From NCBI GenBank assembly GCA_029378245.1, contig JARKIF010000016.1:744001-808000 (forward strand): a stretch of DNA of 64,000 nucleotides, written 5' to 3'. Origin of the DNA: Roridomyces roridus (taxonomy: Eukaryota > Basidiomycota > Agaricomycetes > Agaricales > Mycenaceae). Below the pieces are notes generated by a model. The model had not been told where the DNA came from, did not search any database, and saw nothing but the letters and a program-made list of their open reading frames with translations. Position 1 is the stretch's first letter. Every line of letters begins with the position of its first letter. Made by a program: the position numbers and the translations under genes. This document shows positions 46,734 to 57,895 of this stretch, in pieces.

Positions 46734-48114
46734 GCTTGATCCTCCGACTCGGTCATGACTCACGCCACGCCCCCCGTCACACCCGGCACTAACGCCAGCC
46801 AGCCTGCCACCTTTTCCCGTATCTTATTACATTTTTCCCGGATCTTCCTTTCCTCTGCTCATACTCGTCTCTGGCGATCCACACCGCACTATAGTCGGTC
46901 CCTGCGTCGTCCACTCTTCTTTTCCTTTCGTCTTCGTTTCCTTCCGACTTCGGCCTCTTTTTTCGTGCTGTACATGCCCACTTACTTACCCTACCTACGT
47001 ACATACATACCGTTCTCTTTCCTCCCGCGCGTCACCTTTCTTGCCTCCCACCATTTGCCTGTCTGTAGCCCGCCTAATCTTCCGATACCACCGTACATAC
47101 ATACCACCTACCAGCCTTTTACTCTTTTTTTATCGAGACCCCAACCACGTACGGGGTTCTCGTTCGTTCTCCCCACGCGCTCTTGCCTAATGCTTGCTTG
47201 CTTTTTTTCGTTACCATCGCCATGGACTCGACTCTGCTGTAGCATCTACCTACCTACATAGATCTCTTTTTCCTCTCATCACATCCATCCAGCCAGCCGC
47301 TTTTTTCGTTACATACATACATACAAAAGCCGCACTCACGCACGCACGCGTTTTTAAGCGCACAGCATACAAAGTACGATACCTCTACGACCTGTAATGT
47401 GAAATGAACGACCACGAATGCAATGAAGTTACTTTCCCAAAAAAACGAGGACGAAAGAAGATGAAATGAAATGCAAAAGGATGATAAGCAAGTACTTGGC
47501 CGCCCCCGTTTTGCGTAACTGTTTATCGCAATGGTGAATGCTAGCCCTTATCTCGCGACCGCACATCTGTTGCCTTGCGACGGAGACTCGCCCAGCCAGC
47601 CAGCCAGCCAGAAAACAGACGACAAACGCGTGTTTTGTTATCGAGACATGTCACACTCGGATAGGAAGGAGAAGGAGAGCTTTTGGGAACGTGCCTGGGT
47701 TGGGGTTCGGGTTCGGGTTCCTACCCTGCTTTCTCGGAATCTCGATATCGCCAGGGTGGGTGCGTCGGCGGAAGAAGCAAGCAAGACTACTGCGCCACAT
47801 GGCAGGATATGCAAGGAATCTCGATGAATTCGGGAACCAAGGAAAGGCCGTGCGTGGGGAGGTTGTCTGCCTGGCGCGATAGACGTTCCCCCAAGTCCAA
47901 AGCCCCCGCGCTTTGAATCCAGGGTCGCAAAAGTGGCGCCTACGGCGAGGAGGAGCAAGCTACCACCCTCGGCGAAGGGCGTACGGAAAGGTAATGCGCC
48001 GCCGAGTCTTGGGGACGATTTCTTGTCTTGAAGTGGTCGATGCAATCCCACGGGGCGCAGCAGCCGGTTCCATACGCAAGATGCACAAGTAATAACGAGG
48101 GCGGGTGGTGTCAC
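46734..48114. other. 3' flank of RING gene with microsatellites
   Basis: Pyrimidine-rich sequence with TACC/TACA-type microsatellites (about 46985-47010, 47090-47105, 47247-47260, 47310-47325), a CAGC run (47590-47610) and a GGGTTC triplet repeat (47702-47721). No gene supported. Confidence 0.5.
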
Positions 48115-48300
48115 AAGGAGTAGCTTTCATGCTGGAACGTCGCTGTGTCGTCAGGCAAGTCCCGGTACCGATCTGGGGTGCGGAAAAGGTCAGACAGAGG
48201 CCTAGGGACGCATGAGATTCAAGGAATCAGACCTTGGACTGCTGGTAACATGGGCTGCGGGCTCGAAAGTGACGAGGAGATTGACGAGGAGCACGCCGGG
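48115..48300 (-). pseudogene. Fragment of an EthD-like gene
   Basis: Minus-strand sequence here repeats pieces of the complete gene at 48511-49331: about 48115-48155 matches the DDTATFSHESY region (49055-49100), and about 48240-48290 matches exon 1 (LLVTAEPG, 49275-49320). The order exon 1 then DDTATF is kept but the intervening exon is lost. It lies downstream of the complete gene in the same orientation, so it is a decayed tandem copy. Confidence 0.65.
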
Positions 48301-48510
48301 GCTTACATGCATGCATGAAAAGTCTTCGCGATGAATTTTCAGCGTGGCGTGAAGCAACTCCTGGCGCCATTCTTCCGCCAACGGGTCCAGAATGGATGCC
48401 GAGTTTTCGAGAGAGGAAGAGCGCGCGTTGTCCAGGCATGCTTAGCTTAGTATTCCCCTGTGTAGAACCGAGAAAAAACAAATGGATTGAGGTTACAGCT
48501 ATACAAACAT

Positions 48511-49331
48511 TCATGCCGACGACACAGGAAGGTTTCCTTGCGCGACACACGGGTAGGCGCGATACAAGTTCCACGTCCGGGTCTCCTTGACCTGCGCCTT
48601 TGATCCAGGGTTGGCAGTGGCAGAGAAGGCGGCGCCAATGGGGAGGGACGAGACCTCTGTGAACAGAGTAAGCTACCTTGGATACGAAGGGGAGGAAAGG
48701 CAGGCACATACCATGCACGGCAAGGTACTTTGGAACGATCTGCGCCTCCGGGCCCTTCGGGACACCCATCCCGCTCTTGAGGTTGTCAATGCACTTGTAC
48801 GTCCGCGTACGGATCCATTCATCGACTCCACGGAGCGCTACAAACGCTTCGTCGGCCCACGCCCGGAACGCCTCGTCCCCTCCATCAGCAAAGTCAAGCG
48901 AAACAGTAACAAGGGCAGAAGTAGGATTCTCCGGCTTGTATGACGACGAGAGGGCAGACTCGCCCGAGTCTGAGACGAATTCGTACGTCCGGCGGTCAAG
49001 AACCTCGAGACGTTGGACGAGATTGGCTTCGCGCGGGCTGCGGTTGGCTCGCAGGCGAGTGTAGCTTTCGTGCGAGAACGTTGCTGTGTCGTCAATGTCG
49101 TACACAGCCAGCCAAGACGGTTGGAGCGAGTCAGCAGCGCTGAACCGCGCACCGGTGAGGAAGGATGGAAGGTAGTTTAGGCGCAGAGGGACGTGTTCGT
49201 TGTTGTACCAGTCTGGTGTGAGCAGAGGTCAGACGGAGTTACGGACGGGCTTCGGGGTCTCTGACCTTGGAATTCGTCGAGGGTGACCTGGGCACCAGGC
49301 TCGGCGGTGACGAGGAGGAATCCAGGCGCCA
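48511..49331 (-). CDS. EthD-like ferredoxin-fold protein
   Basis: Basidiomycete protein of the EthD/dimeric alpha-beta-barrel type. Start MAPGFLLVTAEPGAQVTLDE at 49331; intron ~49212-49264; then DWYNNEHVPLRLNYLPSFLT, a conserved WYxxEHxPxR motif that is diagnostic. A long exon continues PSWLAVYDIDDTATFSHESY, NLVQRLEVLDRRTYEF, DEAFRAWADEAFVALRGVDE, IVPKYLAVH. After an intron (about 48656-48712) the second half-domain reads EVSSLPIGAAFSATANPGSK, TRTWNLYRAYPCVAQGN, ending SSA at 48511. About 230 residues, cytosolic, frame intact. Members may bind or cyclise polyketide-like products, but most have no known role. A decayed copy lies directly downstream. Confidence 0.8.
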
Positions 49332-49535
49332 TAGTGGTACAGTTAGAGCGGTGGGATGCATTGGGAATGGGCGGGTCAAAGAAAGTCCGAAAGCGGCTGG
49401 ATGTATAACATGGCCAAACACTCAGGAAAAATTCATTCACGCAACGAAAAGTGCAAGACCGCGGGAGGAGCACGAGCTCATTGCGCGTCTAACGGCGATA
49501 TTTTGAACAAGACGTCTAGAGTACAAAACATTAAA

Positions 49536-50146
49536 CTAGAGACGGCGACCACGACGACCACCCTGGAAGATAGATGAGATTTGCCAATTGGCTGAGAGGT
49601 TAAGGAACATACCTTGCGGCGAGTGCAATCCGTAGGGACGGGGGTAACATCCTCGATACGCCCGATCGACATTCCAGCACGGGCAAGGGCACGGAGCGCG
49701 CTCTGTCCGCCGGGGCCAGGGGTCTTGGTGCCAGTGCCACCAGTAGCGCGGATCTTGACGTGCAGGGCGGTGATGCCGACCTCCTTGCAGCGGGCAGCGA
49801 CGTCCTGGGCGGCCAACATGGCGGCGTACGGCGAAGACTCGTCACGGTCAGCCTTGACCTTCATTCCACCTGAAAAAAAAAATGACGCGATCTGGAAGCC
49901 GTAAAAAACGGGCAGGTGCTCACCAGTAACGCGGGAGATGGTCTCCTTGCCAGACAGATCGGTGACATGCACAAAGGTGTCGTTGAAGGAGGCGAAGATG
50001 TGGGCGACACCAAAGACGCGCTCGCCATCGGCAACCTGGGGACCGAGGGAAACCGTGTTTTCTTGGACGGCCTTGACTTTTTTGGGAGGCTGCAGTTCGC
50101 GCGTGAGTCAAGCCACGCGCAAGACGCCATGGATGCTGCTCACCAT
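49536..50146 (-). CDS. RPS14: 40S ribosomal protein S14 (uS11)
   Basis: Core small-subunit protein near the mRNA exit and platform. Only the ATG (50144-50146) lies in exon 1; a short intron follows directly (GTGAGC...GCAG), then [20 protein letters not shown], giving the expected MPPKK start. [36 protein letters not shown]; intron ~49873-49921; [57 protein letters not shown]; last intron ~49544-49612; final residues GGRRGRRL. Length (~150 aa) and sequence match eukaryotic S14 throughout, with no frame break. This is useful as evidence that the local assembly is accurate at least here. Confidence 0.95.
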
Positions 50147-50906
50147 CGGTGCTGGTGGAAGAAAAAAAGTTAGTGGTGGCTGTGACGGTGAAAATAGAAG
50201 CATACAAATAGAAGTGGATCAAACTGGATAGTAGATAATCAGACGTGGCATCTATACGATTACACTTGGGGACAGAAAATCTCCAGAAAAGTGTATACAT
50301 TGAACACCGGTGTGAAAGAAAGACTACTGAAACGGGGTTCGCCGAATGGCGTATTGAATGTGAATGTTATGACACTGCTGTAGACACTGGAGGACTCGAG
50401 ATCCGGGCCAGCAATACGGGGTGCGAGTAGGGACCATGCCGGGCGCGTGAGATCGCGCACAACGAAAGGAGTAGAACCACTTAATATCCCTCCGCAGAGA
50501 GCGGGAGCCCGCATGAATGAGAGCCACAGCAGGTAGCAACCAACACCCGCGCCAGCACGGATCTTGCGTCTCCCGGGGCGGCGGCAGAGAGGAGCCTAGC
50601 AGAACGGCCAAATTATGCAGCAACGCGGTCACAGGGTTTAGAGACCGCAGCAGGGACTTGACATTGACGTTCCTTTGCCGACGACGCATTATGACTCTTG
50701 TTTGCCGCGGAAAGTCCATCGTCGACCAGACCATTGGTCGGTTAATAACGCTGCCGTGGAGTAAGCGTCAGTTTTTAGCATCTACAGCTTTCGAGCCTTT
50801 AGTTCCGACACAGCAGTCCATCCTCGTGATTCTGGGCATGGGACAACTGAAGGCGCTTTAAAAGAGACTTGTTCTGCGTCCATTTCCTTCTCTCCTTTCC
50901 CCTGAG
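50147..50906. other. Promoter region between RPS14 and NB-ARC gene
   Basis: Divergent upstream region of 760 bp. No further gene recognised. Confidence 0.4.
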
Positions 50907-53900
50907 ATGAGTCGCTCAGCCATATGTCGCGTGCGTGCCAGCATCCTCCCCTCAGCACCAGTATACACCCCTCGGCGCAGTTCCACCGTGCCTGCCCCAA
51001 AGGCGGGTCCGTCCAATCACCATGGACGTTCCCCGCGCCCCACCATACCCACAACCGCAACAGCCAGTACAATCCTGGCGATCACACGAGAGGTTGGCGA
51101 AATGCTCCGCAGCGTGCCCTACGTCAAAGCCATCTCGGGAATCATCCTCGAGATAATCAAGATCAAAGAGGTGGGCCCGCAATAATGCCTCGAGTTGGCT
51201 GACGGGAGGCACTGTCAGGAAGTAACAAACAACAAGTGGCGTTGCCAAGAGCTGATCGACAAGGTGGTCCGCCGTTCGGAAACGATCTTCGTTAGCCTCA
51301 AAAAGGTGTGGGAGGCGCCGGGTAAGGAAGGTCTCAAGGAACTCGAGAATGATCTCGTCGCATACACGGCGTAGGTGGGATGAGATGGAATATCCATGAA
51401 GCTGACAAGCACAGCCTTCTGCAGGACGTCTACAGCGCCCTGCTTCATTGCACGTCGAGGAAATTATCCCATCGGGTCGACCGGTGGCTAAATCGGGGTC
51501 ACCTCCTCGAGGATATGCTCCGGCTTGAGCGCCTATTGGATGACTTTCGCGTCAACTTCAGTGTACGCTGGCAAGATGCATTGCAGAATTGGCGCCGAAT
51601 TTAGCTGATGAATATCCATAGGACAACCGACTCGTTCAAATCGAGATTCACATGAACACCCTGCTGGGTAAGGGGGCGCCTACGATGAGGTCAGTGAGAT
51701 CAAAGACGCGACCAGAAATCTGATTGACCTACCAGAAGCGACACATCCCGACCTCTCCCTCCAAAACCACGCTTCATGTACGGCCGCGAGCGCGAAAAAG
51801 CGTCCATCCTCACTGTCCTCCTAAACCCTTCATCCCCTGCACGTGTAGCAATCCTTGGCGCGGGAGGGATCGGTAAAACGACTCTAGCAATCTCCGTCTT
51901 ATACGACCCGTCCGTCATCGAGCGTTACGACTCACGCTTCTTCGTCGCCTGCGATGGTGTCACCTCTGCCGAGCTCCTCCTAACCGAACTCGCCAACGTA
52001 CTCCGCCTCCCGCGGAACCAACTCGACGAAAACATGCATGATCTCGTCCTGGCCTCGTTCCGTCGTGATTCACAGGAGCACGTCCTACTGTGCTTTGACA
52101 ACCTCGAAACCGCATGGGATAACCTGGCCACGCGGCGCGCCTGTAGATGACCTCCTGATGGAATTCGCGGACATTCAAAATCTCGCATTGCTGGTGACGA
52201 TGCGCGGTACCCAGCGCCCCGCACCAAGCGCAGAGTGGTCGATGCCCTTCCTTCCACCTCTCCACTCACTCAACTTTGCCGCCGCTGCAAATATCTTCCG
52301 GCACGTATCCGGCGGGCAGATGGATGAGCACGCCGAATACATTATCAAAGCAGTGGACTGCATCCCATTGGCAGTGACGTTGGCCGGGCACATGGTACAG
52401 GAGGAAGCGAAACCACGGCGTCGCTGGCGAAGAGATGGGAGCGAGAGCACACAGCGTTGATCGAGAACGGCGGCGAAGATAGACTGTCCAAGCTGGACAC
52501 CTCAATCCAATGCTCCATCTCCTCTCCACGAATGCGGGCGGATGCCTCCGCAACGGATATCCTAGCCCTGCTATCCCTGCTTCCAGACGGATTCCCGAAT
52601 CGGGAAGGCATGCTCGACAGGCTGCAGAGCTACCTCCCGCCAGAGGTCAACCTCCACAAAGCCGTCTCCACCCTCCGTAGAGTCGCCTTGGTCCACGGAG
52701 AGACCCTCGCCAACACTCCCCGCCTCCGATCCCTCTCCCCTGTCCGCCTTTTCAGTCAAGCAAACCTCCGCATCCCACCCAGATTGCGCACCGCTCTTGT
52801 AGACCTGTACATCGATCTCCTCATCGAGGGCCGGGACTACTCTGTCCCGAACTCGCACGTCTTCATCCCACCAGAGTTCCTGAACATCCGGAGCGTCTTC
52901 ATGGACGCTTACAAGACAGGAGATCGCCGTGAAGCGCTCATCAAGGCGTCCATCATATACACCGACTGGCTGGTCTTCATGGGATCCGGGTCGGATGAAA
53001 TCATACAGATGGCGATCCAAAGCCTATCCGAGTCGGATCAGCTGCTCGCGTCGTGTTTCTATTGGCTTGGCAAGTTGTGCATGCGCCGGAACGCCTGTCG
53101 AAGGAAGCTCATCAGGCCTTCGCGCGCGCAATCGAGCTGCACATCCAGGCGCAGGACGCTACCGGAGAGGTAAATCGTTGTTTGAAGATGCGGTGCGTTG
53201 CTGACAACGCTATAGGCGTATGATTTGTACGAGCTGGGCGGTTTGTACATCTGGTGGGGGAAGCTGGAAAAGGCCGAAGAGTCGTTCAAGAGGGCTATGA
53301 AGCTGCATGTAGCCAAGGGCTGACAGCGCAGGCGAGGCCTTGGGCCTTGCTCGACCTGGGGAAGCTGCTCATGCGACGCGGAAAGCTGGAGGAGGCCGAA
53401 AATGCGACGAGCACGGCCCTCGAGCTCTTGAAGGAGTCGCATGACGTGTTGGGACAGGCGCATGCGCTTCGGCGGTTGGGAGGAGTGTATATGAGGCAAG
53501 ATAAGTTGGACGAGGCTGAAGAGGCCTTATGCGAGGCCGTCAAGCTACATCAACAGACCAGCTGCATCCTGGGAGAAGCCCATGATATGAGAAGGCTGGG
53601 AGGCCTCTACATGTGGCGGCACCAGCTAGATGACGCGGAAACGTCCTTCATCAAGGCTGCGGACCTCATAGAACATCGCACGATCTCCTGGGAGAGGTAA
53701 GTGTCAGAGAATGGCTAGTGAATTGTTGATCCGACGCACATAGGCCAACGATTGCCTGGACATGGGCGCGCTTCATCTGATGCGTGGCCGCCTTTCAGGA
53801 AGCTGAATCGGCATTGAAGCACGCCCTGGGCTTGCACACTACGGACACAAAATGTGCTTGGTCGGGCGAACGTGATGCAGATGCAGGGAGCACTGCATAT

Positions 53901-54294
53901 AAGCAAGAAGGAGTTGGTTGAGGCTGGAAGCTTCCTCTCGGAGGCAGTGCAGCTTCACCGTCAGGCCGGAGATATTCTGGGGTTGGCCAAGGACTGGCAA
54001 AAGATCGGGGAGATGCATGAGCTGGGGAAAGAGATTGATGAAGCAGAAGAAGCTTACAGCAAAGCAGTGGAATTTCATCAACAAGCGTGTAATCGTGCGG
54101 GGCAGGCTTATGGATTGAAGAGCCTGGCCGAACTATACACGCAAAGAGGAGAACTCCAGGTGGCTATGAAGCTCTTGATACGTGCGGCGGAGCTGAGGGC
54201 GAGAATCAGCAGTGCCGAAGTCGCAGGTGAACTTGATATGGAGCTCAGGCTAAGAGAGCTGGAGCAGAGGTGTAAGAGCGAAGGATATGGGTGA
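50907..54294 (+). CDS. NB-ARC/TPR (NLR-like STAND) protein, several frame breaks
   Basis: Signal-transduction ATPase of the fungal NLR-like type. N-terminal helical domain: STILAITREVGEMLRSVPYV, KVVRRSETIFVSLKKVWEAP, DVYSALLHCTSRKLSHRVDR, DNRLVQIEIHMNTLL. NB-ARC: PPKPRFMYGRE, Walker A GAGGIGKTTLA (~51868), Walker B VLLCFDNLET (~52085), VTMRGTQRPA, and PLAVTLAGHMV (GLPL-like). From ~53220 there are TPR-type repeats of about 40 residues: ELGGLYIWWGKLEKAEESFK, RRLGGVYMRQDKLDEAEEAL, KIGEMHELGKEIDEAEEAYS, SLAELYTQRGELQVAMKLLI. Frame changes near 52137, 52404, 53093, 53318, 53797 and 53852; at each, one base added or removed restores a continuous family-like frame, and five of six are in homopolymer runs. 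Young pseudogene or sequence errors. Such proteins mediate heterokaryon incompatibility or defence; ligand unknown. Confidence 0.75.
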
Positions 54295-54730
54295 AGTTGG
54301 TACATACTCGCATTGTATTTATTCTCTGTATAGTATTGTATCGGTGTTTGCCGGATTCAAGGTTCGTCCACCATTCAATTGAGAGGAGAGTCGGCAAGAG
54401 GGTTCAGTGACTCGATGCGTAAGGCCTCGCGGTGAGCATGGAGATCAAGGAGGGTGTGTGGGGATGTGAGATCGGAGAAGACAAGAAGATCACGTGTGGG
54501 ATAACAAACACAAAGCAACGCGTCATGCTGAAAGATAGGGGTACTTCCATGAACTACTCAACGTCTCGGTGTCAACGTTCCATCGGTCACGGCCAAATTG
54601 AATCCGGGACAACATACCGATAGTAATAATATACAGTACTACTATTGAGAACACGGAGCAATCGCTCGTGAATATAAGAACTAATACCAAGTCAGTCCGC
54701 AGCCTATCGTTTGTCCGCGATTATTTGATT

Positions 54731-55597
54731 CTACTGGCGATTGGCTCTGGTGTTGTCCACAGAAACATGTGCTCTGGCAGAACGAACAGCTGTTGGGGGG
54801 AGCTCAGAATGAGTTGCGACGGAAAGAAATCCGTCAACATACCTGTGAGTGAACGCGACACCTTGCTCCCAGGATAGCCATTCAACGCCGGGCTCCAGCT
54901 TCGAATAACCAGGATTGCTGCTATTGGACGTCGTCCGGAAACTATACGCGTAATTATCGGCTAGGAGACCCATCGAGGACTGGGTGAAGATGGAATCCGG
55001 ATACTCCATTGGATATTGGGCGGAGGGGAGAGGCCGCGGGCGCGTGTTCGCGTTAGCGTGGGTATTCATTCTTGGCGAAGTGAGACTATGACCGCCATGG
55101 TCGTCTCCACCGAAAGCCGACTCCCGCCGCGCAACAACATCATAGGAAAGGTATGGGTCTGCATAACTATGGAGCCTCAGGCCAGACACGTGGAATGCGG
55201 GAGGTTCACTTGAAGGTGGTCGCGTCAAATTGTTTTTCGTCGACCGTCCATGCGGCTTCCGCAATCGCGGCGGCGGATCGGATACTGCGACGTACTCGCA
55301 TTCGAGCCGTCTTCTCAAGCACCTCTCGCAGGGATTGTGCTCGCTTTTGTCGTTGATGTTGTTGCACTGTGCGTACGAAGCATAGCGCATGTCAGTGACT
55401 GCCCGGAGCTGAGCTGATGAAGGGAGGGGACGTACTTTAATCTTGCGTTTGCGGCAGTTTGAGCAGGCCATGTGTGTGCGCTTGCGTTGAATGGTGAACG
55501 GTGGGAGGAGTGCGCCAGGAAGAATGGAGGACGAGGAGGACGAATCAGAGTCTGACATGGTTGGGTCTGGGTTGGCAGAAAGCGAATGCAGCGGCAT
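54731..55597 (-). CDS. Zn2Cys6 fungal transcription factor
   Basis: Binuclear zinc cluster DNA-binding regulator, nuclear. ATG at 55597 (a second in-frame Met starting MSDSDSSSSSS is at 55558). The cluster is split by an intron: HMACSNCRKRKIK then CNNIND and NPCERCLRRRLECEY, giving C-x2-C-x6-C and C-x2-C-x6-C. Downstream it is Ser/Pro-rich and disordered (RRESAFGGDDHGGHSLTSPR, NTHANANTRPRPLPSAQYP), then YSKLEPGVEWLSWEQGVAF. The 3' end is uncertain: the open frame runs to 54731, but a GT-AG intron after GVAFTH would instead give a Cys-rich tail ending near 54690. No fungal-specific TF domain is visible; at under 300 residues it is short for the class. Tail-to-tail with the NB-ARC gene. Confidence 0.72.
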   Translation of the reverse strand: MPLHSLSANPDPTMSDSDSSSSSSILPGALLPPFTIQRKRTHMACSNCRKRKIKVRPLPSSAQLRAVTDMRYASYAQCNNINDKSEHNPCERCLRRRLECEYVAVSDPPPRLRKPHGRSTKNNLTRPPSSEPPAFHVSGLRLHSYADPYLSYDVVARRESAFGGDDHGGHSLTSPRMNTHANANTRPRPLPSAQYPMEYPDSIFTQSSMGLLADNYAYSFRTTSNSSNPGYSKLEPGVEWLSWEQGVAFTHRYVDGFLSVATHSELPPTAVRSARAHVSVDNTRANRQ

Positions 55598-56229
55598 GCA
55601 TCTCGGGCCAGCTTCATACCCTTTCCTTCAAACTGCTGTACATGTTTGAGACAGGTCCCTGTAAGGGGGATGTTTAGTTGCGTCGGGGGCGCCTCAGTCT
55701 CTGACAAAATCAACAAACGACACTATCTCCGTGACCGGACACGCGAGATTTTACTGCCGGTTAGCAAAAGAAGCAACTACTCCCTAGGCGGCAAATAGAA
55801 AGCTAGACGGCAGATATGTAGATCAGAATGCATTCCAGCCTATTGTTAGGTTCTTCACGGTCCTAGCGTTCCTGTCATAAAGTATCATTTTTGAATTCGC
55901 TGTATTTTGGGCCAGTCCAGCAGCCATGCTTGCCAAATTAGCGATACATGTCGGGTGCAGACAAGATGGGCGCTGAAATGGGCTTGGGAATGGGCAAATC
56001 CAGAGGTTACCTGGGCTGGATGAACGGCTGAATATGCCTTGAATTCAATCTGCGTTCAGAATCAGTAGATTTCACTTAGCGCCGTTCTGTTCCATTCCAA
56101 ATTTCCAATCTTTCAACCGTGGAGATTCGGAACTTACCTCGCCCCTTGCAGCTCATAGACGCCCACTCTGACCCAGCTGGCTCAGGAGCTGTGAAGCTGT
56201 GATCGGTTTCCGGCGGTCAGGCTTTCCAG
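55598..56229. other. Intergenic, no gene recognised
   Basis: Upstream of the Zn2Cys6 gene. No coding or repeat signal. From about 56230 the DNA matches the MYND-D 3' flank. Confidence 0.4.
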
Positions 56230-57218
56230 GTTCCTTCATCCACAATGCGCATGCATTTTTGGATTCTCATGGCCGTCAATGAAACATTGTCTGTTCAACA
56301 CCGCCCACGGCTCTGGATCATGGAGCCGCCGTCCACCTGAATAGCTTCTAAATCCTCTCAAGAAACCGTACAGCTCTGTCAAAAATAGCGACCCTCGTTA
56401 TCAATGAAACTCCACCACCTCCGAGTTTGACCTGGCCACCAATTCCTTGACATCCTGAGCCTGATTTTTGCCATCTCCAGCGCACGCAATCTTCACCAAC
56501 CCCTCGTGTATCACCTCACTATCACTGCGCAGTGGAAGGACCCAATGTCTTAGGAACTTCCCCTCACGAGCGCGCACCACATGGATAGTCATGCGTCCCT
56601 CGCTCCTTGCCGCCCGGGCAATGGTCAGGTCCCACTGAATTCCCGCCCCGGCCAGCCGGTCCAACAAGGCCGAGGGCTCCGCGAGGGAATACACGCCGAT
56701 GTCAGGTCCGCCGCCTTGCGAATAGTCGAAGACCACAAAGTATCCCGCATGCGGATCACGCGACGCGCGCATGCATGTGACGGCTTGGACGAATATCTTC
56801 AGTTTGAGGTTCGTATAATCACGATGCAAAATTGCGCGCGCGAATGCTCGCTGTCGGGGTGTGATGAACGGCACACGACCACCTGCGTTACACATTAGCC
56901 GAACTGTGCAACAACAAACTGGCACGAACTTAGCTGGCAATCATGTGTTTTGCAGGCGGCTCGGTGTCCACTGCGCCAATCGACAGTTTGACATTGAATG
57001 GAACAGTAATAGAGCACCTCGCATCCCGAACAGCGTTTGAACTCGGTCTTCGGACCCAATCTTGCGCACTGTCGACACAAACGTCGGCCTCTGGGACAAC
57101 AGAAAGTAAGTACTCACCAGGGTGTTATCACAGGCCTTCAGGTTTAAGATGCTGTCGAAATCGAACGAGTCGGCAAATTTCGCCCTCTCCTTGGCCAGAA
57201 CGGCAAGGCGAGTCCATG

Positions 57219-57562
57219 CATCAGTCTTTTGACAAAGATCTTGCGACCTTGTTGGGCTTGGCAGCTTGTCGCACAAGCTCGCAAGGTCAAAGCAAGGGTT
57301 GAAATCACGGAAATGGTTGAAAGTAGGGCTGAAAAAAGGTGTTAGGGATGGATGACATACACCCAGAGGCAATGGAAGCAGGTACCAGTCAGATTCAGGG
57401 TCGAAGGAAATAAATATGTGTAGTTCGATGGGAGTCGAACGAGGGACCTTGTGAGTTTCAGGACCTGGCTTGTGAGCTTGCGGGCTTGCGCAAATTTGGC
57501 GGGCGCTTGCGGGCTTGAATGACCTTGTACAAGGTCACAAGCTACATGTCAAAAGTCTGATG
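57219..57562. mobile_element. 344-bp TIR element (MITE-like), copy 1
   Basis: Bounded by CATCAGTCTTTTGACA and, at the right end, TGTCAAAAGTCTGATG; imperfect homology of the termini continues to ~32 bp. Comparison with MYND-D shows the empty site CCATGCCTCC became CCATG-element-TGCCTCC, i.e. a 2-bp TG duplication. It encodes no protein. Internally it has the palindrome ACCTTGTACAAGGT near the right end and, on the minus strand, GTTCGACTCC resembling a pol III B box. Confidence 0.85.
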
Positions 57563-57895
57563 TGCCTCCCGCACTTGCGGAGCAAATTTTGGTAGCAGCT
57601 CCTCATAGAGGTCGAGTGCTTTCACCACGTATGCCCCAGATCTAAACCTGTCGCCCCAGTAGATGGTCCAGGAAGCTAGAAGAGCAGAAAGGCGGGCCTG
57701 CAAATCCTCATAAAGACCAGCGAGGTCGGCTTGCTGCGCGCAAGCGGCTATGCAGCGAACATAGGCACCAGAGATGGTCGTTCGGACAACATGATTGATT
57801 CTCTGGTCCTGGAACAGGCTGTCCAGGGCTCCCATGGGCGAGCTAACCCTCAGTTCTAGGTCTCCACCGAAATTTCGCAACACCTTGTTAGTGGC

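Noticed and set aside
51640..51780. Additional frame break in the NB-ARC gene between MNTLL and MYGRE
   Set aside because: Using the donor after GAPTMR restores a continuous frame into PPKPRFMYGRE.
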